Shown here: in pieces, positions 9,218 through 17,147 of the stretch | How positions within the stretch are numbered: position 1 is the stretch's first letter | Layout: every line of letters starts with the position of its first letter | Notes under the pieces: generated by a model | Seen by the model: only the letters and a program-made list of their open reading frames with translations | Told to the model about the DNA's origin: nothing | Database searches by the model: none | Translations under genes and position numbers: made by a program | Source: an uncultured Lachnospiraceae bacterium | GTDB lineage: Bacteria > Bacillota > Clostridia > Lachnospirales > Lachnospiraceae | DNA: 64,000 nucleotides | Reading direction: 5' to 3' | Assembly (NCBI GenBank): GCA_910577275.1 | Contig: CAJTMW010000002.1 | Coordinates: 124,001-188,000 of the forward strand

Positions 9218-9289
9218 ACTTGCTCTAAGTAAATTTTTTTCAAGTAGACTTATTTTCAAATAAATTTGCTTACAAGTAAACTGATTGCG
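9212..9289 (+). repeat. Five degenerate tandem repeats of a CAAGTAAACTTGCT unit
   Basis: Starting in the last codons of etfA, units resembling CAAGTAAACTTGCT recur at about 9212, 9226, 9241, 9257 and 9273, each 14-16 bases long. The first copy is itself a palindrome (GCAAGT-AA-ACTTGC). The series ends before the terminator. No coding potential is seen. Confidence 0.6.
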
Positions 9290-9329
9290 AATAGGAATTA
9301 GTTGAAGCTGTTTTAAAAAGAGTAAAAGA

Positions 9330-9366
9330 GATAGAAGTGTCTGGTTCAGGCATTTCTATCTTTTTT
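9330..9366 (+). terminator. Intrinsic terminator of the butyrate operon
   Basis: A 13-bp stem (GATAGAAGTGTCT with its partner ending TTCTATC at 9360, two wobble pairs) has a five-base loop and is followed by six T residues at 9361-9366. Confidence 0.85.
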
Positions 9367-9380
9367 GTTGCATTGAAAGA

Positions 9381-9389
9381 TGTTATACT
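9381..9389 (+). promoter_or_regulatory. Extended -10 promoter of the response regulator
   Basis: TGTTATACT at 9381-9389 is an extended -10 element (TG, one base, TATACT). A matching -35 hexamer is not clear because the expected place is the T-tract of the preceding terminator. Start site would be near 9396. Confidence 0.55.
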
Positions 9390-9421
9390 GTATTTGAGCG
9401 TAAAAAAGGCGGTGAAAGCAT

Positions 9422-10096
9422 TTGAAAAGCATACTGGTAGTAGAGGACGACAGAGGTCTTCGGGAAGGAATCGAGCTTGCCCTGCGCAGGGATGAATTTG
9501 TCTTTACCCTGTGTGAAAGCATGGGGAAGGCCAGGGAAGCGATTTTAGGCGGGAGTGCATTTGATTTGGTGCTGCTGGACATTAATCTTCCCGACGGCAG
9601 CGGCTATGACCTTTTAAAGGAAATCAAGGAAAATCACGGAGAGATTCCGGTGATTATTCTGACCGCCAACGATTTTGAGATGGACGAAGTGCGCGGCTTA
9701 GAGCTTGGCGCAGAGGATTATATCACCAAGCCTTTCAGCCTGATGGTGCTTCGGGCAAGAATCGACAAAGCCCTTAAAAATGCCGGAAAGGGAAGAAAAG
9801 AAGTCTACCGTTTCGGGGAATTATATTTTTGCTTTGAGGATATGCTGGTAAAGCGGGGCGAGGAAGAAATTGTACTTAGCAAAACGGAGCTAAAGCTTTT
9901 ACAGCTCCTTGTGGAGAATAGAAATATTGTGCTGGGGCGGGAGCGGCTGATAGACAAAATCTGGACGGACGGCGCGGAGTATGTGGATGAAAATGCGTTG
10001 TCCGTGACGGTCAACAGGCTCAGGGCGAAATTGAAGGAAAGCGGGGAAGGGCATTTGCAGACGGTGTATGGTAAGGGATATGTATGGAAGGCATGA
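9422..10096 (+). CDS. OmpR-family response regulator
   Basis: This 224-residue protein has an N-terminal receiver with acidic pocket (E8, D9, D10), phospho-acceptor Asp53 in LVLLDINLPDGSGYD and conserved Lys in EDYITKPFS, then a winged-helix DNA-binding domain (LSKTELKLLQLL to VYGKGYVWKA). The start is a TTG at 9422 preceded by GGCGGTG. It is followed by a histidine kinase and an ABC transporter of the type that often forms peptide-antibiotic sensing and detoxification modules (BceRSAB-like). The usual RR-HK overlap is broken here by an unrelated gene at 10194-10676. Confidence 0.9.
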   Translation: MKSILVVEDDRGLREGIELALRRDEFVFTLCESMGKAREAILGGSAFDLVLLDINLPDGSGYDLLKEIKENHGEIPVIILTANDFEMDEVRGLELGAEDYITKPFSLMVLRARIDKALKNAGKGRKEVYRFGELYFCFEDMLVKRGEEEIVLSKTELKLLQLLVENRNIVLGRERLIDKIWTDGAEYVDENALSVTVNRLRAKLKESGEGHLQTVYGKGYVWKA

Positions 10097-10193
10097 AGAC
10101 TTAGAGTTCTGGTTTGCAGGGAACAGATTGTTGGATATAGTTGCCAGATGAAGATATGGCGGCTTGAAATTCTTGAGAGGAAAGTATCCGTAA

Positions 10194-10676
10194 ATGCAAT
10201 ATATTCAGTTGGAAAATATACTGTTTACAGGTAGACAAAAAATACAGTGGGATGAAGTGGAAAAATATTTAAAGACATTTTTAGGGGCAAATTATGCAGT
10301 AAAGGAATATGGGGATGTATTACACATTAATGCGTTGTTTGCAGACGAGTATTCTAAATCACAGTATACCAAAAGGCTTCGGGGAAGTTTGGCGAAAGTT
10401 AAGGCCAATATGGTTCAAATCCTGCCACAACTTATAGAAAATGCAACAAATCGCAGATGGCTCGAGAACAAGAGTATTAAACATGCTAACAGTGCCAGCA
10501 GAGGCTGGTACAGATATGATACGTATTTTTCAGTTCCGGTGCAGGCAGAGAATGAAAGTGATAGCCGAAGGAATTTTTACGTGGCAACATTAGTTGTCAG
10601 GATTAATGACCAGGGACTTTTTCTGTATGATGTAATTAACATAAAAAAAGAAGCAAGTAAGCCGCGAGAATTATAA
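10194..10676 (+). CDS. Small protein of unknown function, polyvalent-protein-domain-like
   Basis: This 160-residue protein begins MQYIQLENILFTGRQK and ends with a conserved-looking core: WLENKSIKHANSAS, a WYRYDTYFSVPVQ strand and LVVRINDQGLFLYDVINIKK. That pattern resembles small domains found at the C-termini of phage and Rhs-type polyvalent proteins (LPD or Barnase/EndoU/RelE-like groups), but I cannot assign a family. There is no signal peptide or membrane segment. GAGAGGAAAG precedes the ATG. The gene is visibly richer in A and T than the flanking kinase and regulator and sits between them, suggesting a later arrival. A nuclease, antitoxin or immunity role would be speculation. Confidence 0.6.
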   Translation: MQYIQLENILFTGRQKIQWDEVEKYLKTFLGANYAVKEYGDVLHINALFADEYSKSQYTKRLRGSLAKVKANMVQILPQLIENATNRRWLENKSIKHANSASRGWYRYDTYFSVPVQAENESDSRRNFYVATLVVRINDQGLFLYDVINIKKEASKPREL

Positions 10677-10801
10677 AAAACCACCCGGTAAGAAACTGCC
10701 TCTTTTTTAATATGATACGTTATTCATCTGAAAGTGTCAAGAAAAATATGAAAATTTTCCTGCAAGGGACATTATGATATGAAGGATAATTTAGAAAGAG
10801 C

Positions 10802-11704
10802 ATGATAAAAAATAAAACCGACATGAAAAACAAGTTAAAGAGCAGAGCTGGCTTTAAATTCCCGGGAAAACGCGCAGATATCGTGGAGCGTCTGGACGCC
10901 ATGCTGGAGGACGCCATCAACGATACCTTTGAGGAGCGCAATTACGACGAGAGCAGGCTTTCCCGTCTGGAGGTAAAATGGAAAAGGTTCCTCACGTCCT
11001 CCGTGGCGTCAAAACACAGAATTTACGAGGAGCAGGAGAGGATTAAAAGACTGATATCGGATATTTCCCATCAGACGAAAACGCCCCTTTCCAATATTCT
11101 GCTGTATTCACAGATTCTGCAGGAGAAGGAAAAGGACCCGGAGCTTGCGCCCATTGTGCGTAATATCAGGGAGCAGTCGGAAAAGCTGGATTTTCTTATC
11201 CGCAATCTGGTGAAAGCCTCCCGGCTGGAAAGCGATGTGCTTGCCCTTAGGCCAAAGCGTCAGGCGGTGGGACCTGTGATTGAAGCGGCGATTAACACTT
11301 CCCGGGAAGCCGCCGCGCAAAAGGGCATAAGAATTTCCTTTGAAGGATTTGGCGGCGAGGCTTATTTTGACAGAAAGTGGACACAGGAGGCTCTGGAAAA
11401 TCTCCTTGACAACGGAATCAAATACAGCCCGGAGGGGAGCGAAATACAAATCCGGGTAAATGATTACGAGATGTTCACGGCGGTTTGCATAACTGACCGG
11501 GGAATCGGTATCCGCGAGGAGGAGCAGTCCAGGATTTTCGGACGCTTTTACCGAAGCCGTGAAGTGGCGGAGGAAAAGGGTCTGGGCCTCGGACTTTATC
11601 TGGTGCGGGAGATTGCGGTGAAGCAGGGCGGGTACGTGAAGGTGAAATCCAGATACGGAAAGGGCAGTACCTTTTATTTTTATATGATGAAAGAACAACG
11701 ATGA
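10802..11704 (+). CDS. Sensor histidine kinase without transmembrane segments
   Basis: This 300-residue kinase has an H-box with His90 in SDISHQTKTPLSN, an N-box in ENLLDNGIKYSPEG, then DRGIGI and GLGLGLYLVREIA ATP-binding motifs. The first 80 residues are charged helices (HAMP-like linker), with no hydrophobic segment, so no built-in extracellular sensor is present. In modules of this kind the neighbouring FtsX-type permease often acts as the sensor. It should phosphorylate the regulator at 9422. The 125 bases before the ATG hold no good ribosome binding site; ATG 10823 is an alternative start. The preceding small gene separates it from its regulator. Confidence 0.85.
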   Translation: MIKNKTDMKNKLKSRAGFKFPGKRADIVERLDAMLEDAINDTFEERNYDESRLSRLEVKWKRFLTSSVASKHRIYEEQERIKRLISDISHQTKTPLSNILLYSQILQEKEKDPELAPIVRNIREQSEKLDFLIRNLVKASRLESDVLALRPKRQAVGPVIEAAINTSREAAAQKGIRISFEGFGGEAYFDRKWTQEALENLLDNGIKYSPEGSEIQIRVNDYEMFTAVCITDRGIGIREEEQSRIFGRFYRSREVAEEKGLGLGLYLVREIAVKQGGYVKVKSRYGKGSTFYFYMMKEQR

Positions 11705-11839
11705 GCCGGTGGAAACGCCGGCTTGAATTCTTTCAAAACTGTTAGATTTCAGAAAGGAGCAGGAAAGCCTTTTCTGTTATATTATTTTCCAGAAACAAGA
11801 ATTGAAACAGATGCAGAACTGGAAGGAGAGGTTATCAAT

Positions 11840-12520
11840 ATGGTTATTCTGGAAACAAAGAATCTGAAAAAATATTACGGTGAGGGAGAAAGCCTTGTGA
11901 AGGCTCTGGACGGAGTGGATTTGCAGATAGAGCAGGGAGAATTCGTGTCGATTGTGGGAACCAGCGGAAGCGGCAAGTCCACGCTTCTCCACATGCTGGG
12001 CGGGCTTGACTATCCATCCGAAGGACAGGTACTGGTGGACGGAAAGGACATTTCCGCATTAAAGGAGGACGCGTTGGCAATTTTCCGCCGCAGGAAAATC
12101 GGTTTTGTGTTTCAGAGCTACAATCTGGTGCCGGTTCTGAATGTGTATGAAAATATCGTTTTTCCCATTCAGCTGGACGGCAACGAGGTTGACAGGAAGT
12201 ATATTGATTCTATTGTGAAGACCCTTGGACTGGAGAATAAAGTAAACGCGCTGCCTTCCCAGCTTTCCGGCGGACAGCAGCAAAGGGTGGCGATTGCAAG
12301 GGCGCTGGCGGCGAAGCCGGCCATTATTCTGGCGGACGAGCCCACGGGAAATCTGGATACCGGCACCAGTCAGGATGTGCTGGGACTATTAAAGGTGACG
12401 GCAAGGAAGTTCGAGCAGACCATAGCAATGATTACCCACAACGAGGAAATCGCCCAGATGGCCGACCGCATTATCAGGATTGAGGACGGAAAAATTCTGA
12501 AAGGGGGCGACGGCAGATGA
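11840..12520 (+). CDS. ABC transporter ATP-binding protein, MacB/BceA-like
   Basis: This 226-residue ATPase has Walker A GTSGSGKST (about residues 40-48), the signature LSGGQQQR and Walker B IILADEPTGNLD, the GNLD ending being typical of the LolD/MacB/BceA group. I start at ATG 11840, preceded by GGAAGGAGAGG; an upstream ATG at 11723 would add 39 residues that do not belong to the fold. Its last four bases overlap the permease start (ATGA), indicating translational coupling. Together they form an exporter or detoxification transporter of the mechanotransmission class. Confidence 0.93.
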   Translation: MVILETKNLKKYYGEGESLVKALDGVDLQIEQGEFVSIVGTSGSGKSTLLHMLGGLDYPSEGQVLVDGKDISALKEDALAIFRRRKIGFVFQSYNLVPVLNVYENIVFPIQLDGNEVDRKYIDSIVKTLGLENKVNALPSQLSGGQQQRVAIARALAAKPAIILADEPTGNLDTGTSQDVLGLLKVTARKFEQTIAMITHNEEIAQMADRIIRIEDGKILKGGDGR

Positions 12521-15111
12521 AAACGGATGCAGGCAGAAAAATTGCAGGCAAAAATGTTGCCAACAAACGGATTATCCGAACCCTCACATGGCGCACCATA
12601 CGGGAAAAGAAGTGGAAAAACCTGATTGCTGTTCTGGCGATTGCGCTGACTTCGGTGCTTTTTACCGCGCTTTTTACGGTGGGAGGCTCCATGCTTACCA
12701 CTTTTGAGGAGTCTACCTTCCGGCAAATCGGAACCAGCGCCCATGGCGGTTACAAGTATCTTTCCATGGAGGAGTATGAAAAAATAAAGGCGGCGGGCGG
12801 CTATAAGGCTATTGCTTATGATATCGTGGCAGGCTTCGGCGCAAGCCCTGAGCTGAACACCATTCAGACGGAGGTGCGCTACAGCGAGGATATGGCGGCG
12901 AAGTGGGGCTATTGTTATCCAGAGAAAGGGAAAATGCCCCGGGAGATGAACGAGTGCGCGGCCAGCAGTAAGGTATTGGAGGCTCTCGGCGTTCCTCTTA
13001 AGGTGGGGGAAAAGGTTCCCATCAGCATCAGAATTGCGGATAAAGACGGCGTCGAAAAAACCGTTGACGAGGAATTTGTGTTGAGCGGCTTCTGGTACTC
13101 CAACGAGGCGTCCCATGCGGAGGAGTTCTGGATTTCACAGGAATGGCTCATGGCGAACGTTTCCCTTCTCGATGAAAATTATTACAAACGCATGGAGGAA
13201 ACAGGTCTTTTTCATGCAAACGGTACGGTTTCGGCGGCAATAATGTTTGATTCCGCCTACGATATTGAAAAGCAAATGGAGGAGCTCACAAGCCGGGCGG
13301 GATTTTCCCAGGATGAGGTCAGAATCAGCGTAAACTGGGGATACGCCACGCATTCCATAGACGCCACCACAGTGATGCTCGGAGTTTTTTTCCTTGGAAT
13401 CATTATTCTGTCAGGCTATCTGATTATTTACAATATTTTTTACATCAATGTGACTGCCGATATCCGGTATTACGGCCTTTTGAAAACCATTGGAACCACG
13501 GGCAGGCAGCTTCGCCGCATGGTTCGGGGGCAGGCGTTTCTGCTCTCGGCTGCGGGGATTCCGCTGGGGCTTTTGACGGGCTGGCTTCTGGGAAAAGGGG
13601 CGCTTCCGGCCATCTATGCCGCGCTGGAAACGGGAGGCGTGGCAAGGGTGTCCGTCAATCCGCTGATTTTCGCCGGTTCTGCGGTATTTTCCCTGCTGGT
13701 GGTGTATTTAAGCTGCATCAGGCCCTGCCGCCTTGCGACAAAGGTTTCGCCTATAGAGGCGGTGCGTTATGTGGAGACGATGCAGTATAAGAAGAAGGAA
13801 AAGAAATCGGCCAGGGTATCCATGGCCTCCCTGGCAATGGCCAATATGGGGAGGAACAGGCGCAAGGCGGTTCTGGTAATCGCGTCCCTGTCTTTAAGCC
13901 TGATTTTGCTTAACGGCACCTACGCTCTGGTGAAAGGCTTTTCCTTTGACAAATATGTAGCGAATTATCTTCTGACGGACATGCAGGTGAGTCATTACTC
14001 CACGGTAAATCTGTCCGCGCCTGAGAGGGATTTTCAGGCGATAACGCCGGACGTTTTGTCAGACCTTAAGGAAATTCCGGGCGTGGAGCAGGTGCGCACC
14101 CTGAAAATAGGCAATGTGACAGCCGGCTTGTCAGAGCGGCTGGTGGAAAATTATGTTTCCTTTTACGAATCCGAGGAGATGGCGGACTACCGCCCGTATA
14201 TGGAGCAGATGAAGGAAGAAGTAAAAAAGAGCGGGGAAATCGAAAGCAATACCTACTGGGTGGAGGACGGTCTGCTTCCCTATATCGAGATACTGGAAGG
14301 CAGTTTTGATAAGGAAAAATTTGCGCAGGGAGGTTATGCGGTTTTAATCAAAAGCTATTTTACCGGCTGGGCCACCGGCGGCGTGGGAGAAAAAATCACA
14401 TTGAAGGGCGTTCAGACAAAGGAAGGCGTACAAAAGGAGCTGGAGGTTATGGCGGTGGCGACGCTCCCCTATTCTGCAGGCACCCGCAGCAACTGGCTCG
14501 GGGCCGGGACGGTGCTCCTTTGTGAAAAGGATTTCGAGGAGCTCTGCGATGTGAAGGGCGGACTTCATGCGTTTCTGGATGTGAAGCCCGGCGCGGACGA
14601 ACAGGTTGCAGAGGCAATAGGCGGATGGATAGAAGCCGGGCATACGGATTTGGCGCTGACCTCCAAAGAATCCCTGCGGCAGGAATTTTCCAAGGAAACC
14701 GGAATGTTTTCCGTGATAGGCGGGCTGCTGGGAGTGATTCTTGCGCTGATAGGGATTCTCAATCTGATTAACGCCACCATCACCGGCATTCTGGCAAGAC
14801 GGCAGGAATTTGCCATGATGCAGGCGGTGGGCATGACCGGAAAGCAGCTGGAGCAGATGCTGACCATGGAGGGAATCTGGTACGGTATATGGACGCTTGG
14901 GATTGCCGCCACCATCGGAAGCGGAGTGAGCTACGGGCTGATTTATATGCTGGGAAAGAATATGGCGTTTTTTGAGTGGAGCTTCCATATCCTCCCTCTG
15001 GCTCTCAGCATTCCGGTGATTGGGGCGCTGGCGGTGGCGATACCGGTGTGCTGTTATCACGGGCTTTGTAAAAAGAGTATTATCGAGAGGCTGCGGCTGG
15101 CGGAGGTATAG
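12517..15111 (+). CDS. FtsX-type ABC transporter permease
   Basis: This 864-residue protein starts with a cytoplasmic stretch and a membrane helix (NLIAVLAIALTSVLFTALF), then a large extracytoplasmic region, three helices around residues 285-405 (first FtsX domain), another helix at about 450, a second extracytoplasmic domain, and three C-terminal helices with the second FtsX domain (ARRQEFAMMQAVGMT). This four-plus-four layout is that of MacB-related permeases in Firmicutes with two FtsX domains. It pairs with the overlapping ATPase. Substrate is unknown; linkage to a two-component system suggests antimicrobial peptides or envelope stress. Confidence 0.9.
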   Translation: MKTDAGRKIAGKNVANKRIIRTLTWRTIREKKWKNLIAVLAIALTSVLFTALFTVGGSMLTTFEESTFRQIGTSAHGGYKYLSMEEYEKIKAAGGYKAIAYDIVAGFGASPELNTIQTEVRYSEDMAAKWGYCYPEKGKMPREMNECAASSKVLEALGVPLKVGEKVPISIRIADKDGVEKTVDEEFVLSGFWYSNEASHAEEFWISQEWLMANVSLLDENYYKRMEETGLFHANGTVSAAIMFDSAYDIEKQMEELTSRAGFSQDEVRISVNWGYATHSIDATTVMLGVFFLGIIILSGYLIIYNIFYINVTADIRYYGLLKTIGTTGRQLRRMVRGQAFLLSAAGIPLGLLTGWLLGKGALPAIYAALETGGVARVSVNPLIFAGSAVFSLLVVYLSCIRPCRLATKVSPIEAVRYVETMQYKKKEKKSARVSMASLAMANMGRNRRKAVLVIASLSLSLILLNGTYALVKGFSFDKYVANYLLTDMQVSHYSTVNLSAPERDFQAITPDVLSDLKEIPGVEQVRTLKIGNVTAGLSERLVENYVSFYESEEMADYRPYMEQMKEEVKKSGEIESNTYWVEDGLLPYIEILEGSFDKEKFAQGGYAVLIKSYFTGWATGGVGEKITLKGVQTKEGVQKELEVMAVATLPYSAGTRSNWLGAGTVLLCEKDFEELCDVKGGLHAFLDVKPGADEQVAEAIGGWIEAGHTDLALTSKESLRQEFSKETGMFSVIGGLLGVILALIGILNLINATITGILARRQEFAMMQAVGMTGKQLEQMLTMEGIWYGIWTLGIAATIGSGVSYGLIYMLGKNMAFFEWSFHILPLALSIPVIGALAVAIPVCCYHGLCKKSIIERLRLAEV

Positions 15112-15153
15112 ATTAGCCGGAAAAGTACAGCCAGTATAATGATAGAGAATATG

Positions 15154-15280
15154 TATGCGGGATTTTTGCTTCTGATGCGGTTCCTGCAAAATGCAGGTAT
15201 TTGACGAGATGTTTTCGAAGCGGATGCTGTCGCGTTTTTGCAAAGCAGGAGAGCGGCAATGAAGAAAAAAATCCCGCATA
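15154..15280. repeat. Intergenic element bounded by 14-bp perfect inverted repeats
   Basis: TATGCGGGATTTTT at 15154-15167 is exactly inverted at 15267-15280, with 99 bases between. Further inward the two sides continue to resemble each other in inverted orientation (CTTC, then TGCGG/TGCCGC and TCCTGC blocks), so the whole 127 bp is an imperfect palindrome. It fills most of the 256-bp gap between the ABC permease and the esterase. It could be a MITE-like element, a bidirectional terminator or a structured RNA. No clear target duplication is seen. Confidence 0.6.
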
Positions 15281-15367
15281 TATTATTTTACGTTAAAATA
15301 GGCTATGTTTCTTGCAGAGCCGCCAGCGGAATGATATGATAAACAGGAACAGGAAAGGAAGAAAGCC

Positions 15368-16333
15368 ATGGAAACAAAAACTTATAAAATATGGGAAGAA
15401 AATGAATATCATTACGGCCACGCATGCGGATTCGTTCCGAATATCGTGTCGTATCTGCACGAGGATGGAGGGAAACGCCCCTGTATACTGGTAGTGCCGG
15501 GGGGCGGGTATCGCTTTGTATCTCCCTCGGAGGGGGAAATCGTGGCGTTGAAGTTTTACGAGATGGGATATCAGGCATTTGTGCTGACCTACACCATCAA
15601 TATGCTCCAGCTTCTGCCGCTTAAAAAGCAGCCCCTTATGGATATTTCAAGAGCGGTGCGATATATCCGTAAGAATGCGGAAAGCTTCAAAGTAGAGTAC
15701 GATAATCTGGCAGTCTGCGGCTTTTCGGCAGGCGGACATCTTTGCGGAAGTCTGTGCGTCCACTATGAGGATATTTCGGATAATGAGACTTATAAGGGGA
15801 TTTCCAACCGCCCTGACGCGGCCGTTTTAAGCTATCCGGTGATTACCTCCGGTGAAAAAGCTCACAGAGGTTCCTTTGACGCGCTCCTGGGGGAGGGAGC
15901 CGCGGCGGAGGAGCTGGAATATATGTCTCTGGAAAAGCAGGTGACGGAAAGTACGCCGCCCTGTTTTGTGTGGGCGACGGTAAGCGACCAGGCGGTTCCC
16001 GTGGAGAATTCCCTGATGTTTCTGCAGGCGTGCCGGGAAAAAGGAGCGCCTGTTGCCTGTCACATTTTTTCGGATGGGGAACACGGTCTGTCGCTGGCCG
16101 ACGAGGACTGGGCGTGCTGGAGAAAGCAAAACGGCTATACGCTGGAACAGCAGGTAAAAGTAGTGGAAAAAATAAAATCCGGGGAGCTCGTTATACCGGA
16201 GGAGGCAAGAAAAGCCCTTGAGGAGGAGGAAAAGGCACAAGGGGAGCTGCCCCTAAGAAGCGTTCACCCGGAAGTGGCGGTGTGGCCGGAGATGGCGGAT
16301 GACTTTTTGAAGAAGTATTTTCGGGGAATCTGA
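15368..16333 (+). CDS. Alpha/beta-hydrolase, esterase of the acetyl-xylan/BD-FAE type
   Basis: This 321-residue protein has an oxyanion-hole motif VVPGGGYRF, the nucleophile elbow GFSAGGH (Ser120) and a late histidine in SDGEHGLSLAD (about H239), with DQAVPVENS carrying the likely Asp. These features fit the small-molecule carbohydrate esterases common in gut Firmicutes. No signal peptide is visible, so it likely acts on internalised acetylated sugars. A good GGAAGGAAG site precedes ATG 15368. The C-terminal 60 residues are Glu-rich and extend past the core fold. Confidence 0.8.
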   Translation: METKTYKIWEENEYHYGHACGFVPNIVSYLHEDGGKRPCILVVPGGGYRFVSPSEGEIVALKFYEMGYQAFVLTYTINMLQLLPLKKQPLMDISRAVRYIRKNAESFKVEYDNLAVCGFSAGGHLCGSLCVHYEDISDNETYKGISNRPDAAVLSYPVITSGEKAHRGSFDALLGEGAAAEELEYMSLEKQVTESTPPCFVWATVSDQAVPVENSLMFLQACREKGAPVACHIFSDGEHGLSLADEDWACWRKQNGYTLEQQVKVVEKIKSGELVIPEEARKALEEEEKAQGELPLRSVHPEVAVWPEMADDFLKKYFRGI

Positions 16334-16416
16334 GCCGCCGGGGGAAATTTAGGAAAGAAGATATTTGCCCGGATTGAAAAGGCAAAAAAGCAAAAAAGGA
16401 AACGGGGGATTGGCTG

Positions 16417-16830
16417 ATGTGGTTTATATTTGCACTGTTGTCGGCGGTTTTTGCGGCGCTTACTTCCATACTTGCAAAGGTGGGGATTGAAAATGTGCCG
16501 TCCAATCTCGCCACGGCAATCAGGACGGTGGTTGTGGTGATTATGGCCTGGGGAATGGTATTTCTCACAAACGGACAGAGCGGACTGGCGCAAATCGGCA
16601 GAAAAAGCTGGCTGTTTTTGATTTTGTCGGGACTTGCCACGGGAGCTTCCTGGCTATGCTATTATAAGGCAATTCAGATAGGGGACGTATCGAAGGTGGT
16701 TCCCATTGACAAGCTCAGCGTTGTCATTACCCTGATACTGGCCTTTGTGTTTCTGCATGAACAGTTTACCGCAAAATCACTTATTGGATGTATTTTGATA
16801 ACGGCGGGAACAATGGTTATGGTGCTGTAG
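16417..16830 (+). CDS. Single-domain EamA (DMT superfamily) membrane protein
   Basis: This 137-residue protein consists of about five membrane helices and one EamA repeat: LAKVGIENVPSNLATAIRT, then WLCYYKAIQIGDVSKVVPIDKLSV, which is characteristic of the family. Two-repeat members are transporters of about 300 residues; half-size ones presumably dimerise. Substrate unknown. AACGGGGGATT precedes the ATG at a normal distance. Confidence 0.85.
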   Translation: MWFIFALLSAVFAALTSILAKVGIENVPSNLATAIRTVVVVIMAWGMVFLTNGQSGLAQIGRKSWLFLILSGLATGASWLCYYKAIQIGDVSKVVPIDKLSVVITLILAFVFLHEQFTAKSLIGCILITAGTMVMVL

Positions 16831-16856
16831 AATTAATCGACCAAAGGAGTCAATAT

Positions 16857-17147
16857 ATGAAAAAGGTACAGGAGTGCGAGGACGGACAACAGACACCGAA
16901 GAAAAAGCATGAATGGCTGGAAAACGGATATGAGTGGCTAAAGGCGGATAAGGAGAGGGCGCAGCTTGGGGAGCGCAAACGCCGGAAGCTGGAAAAGAAG
17001 AAAAGAAAGCGGCAGGAAAAGCAGCGGAAGAAGCGGAGAAAACGAATCAATGCCAGAATAGACAGGACAGTGTCCCTACTGGCTGTAGGGCTGTGCGTCG
17101 CCGCTTCTCTGACGGATGTGGTGAAACGGAGGAGAAAACATGGGTAA
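16857..17147 (+). CDS. Small Lys/Arg-rich protein with one membrane helix
   Basis: This 96-residue protein has a strongly basic, helical stretch rich in KRRK from about residue 40 to 66, then a hydrophobic segment (TVSLLAVGLCVAASL) and a basic tail. I recognise no family. The start is ATG 16857 with AAAGGAG at 16842-16848; an earlier in-frame ATG has no such site. Its end overlaps mtnA by 8 bases, so the two are probably cotranslated. A cytoplasm-facing, nucleic-acid or phospholipid-binding membrane-tethered protein is possible but not shown. Confidence 0.6.
   Translation: MKKVQECEDGQQTPKKKHEWLENGYEWLKADKERAQLGERKRRKLEKKKRKRQEKQRKKRRKRINARIDRTVSLLAVGLCVAASLTDVVKRRRKHG

Noticed and set aside
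10194..10676. Remnant of a prophage or Rhs locus
   Set aside because: Only one small gene has any such resemblance; no integrase, structural or Rhs genes are near it.
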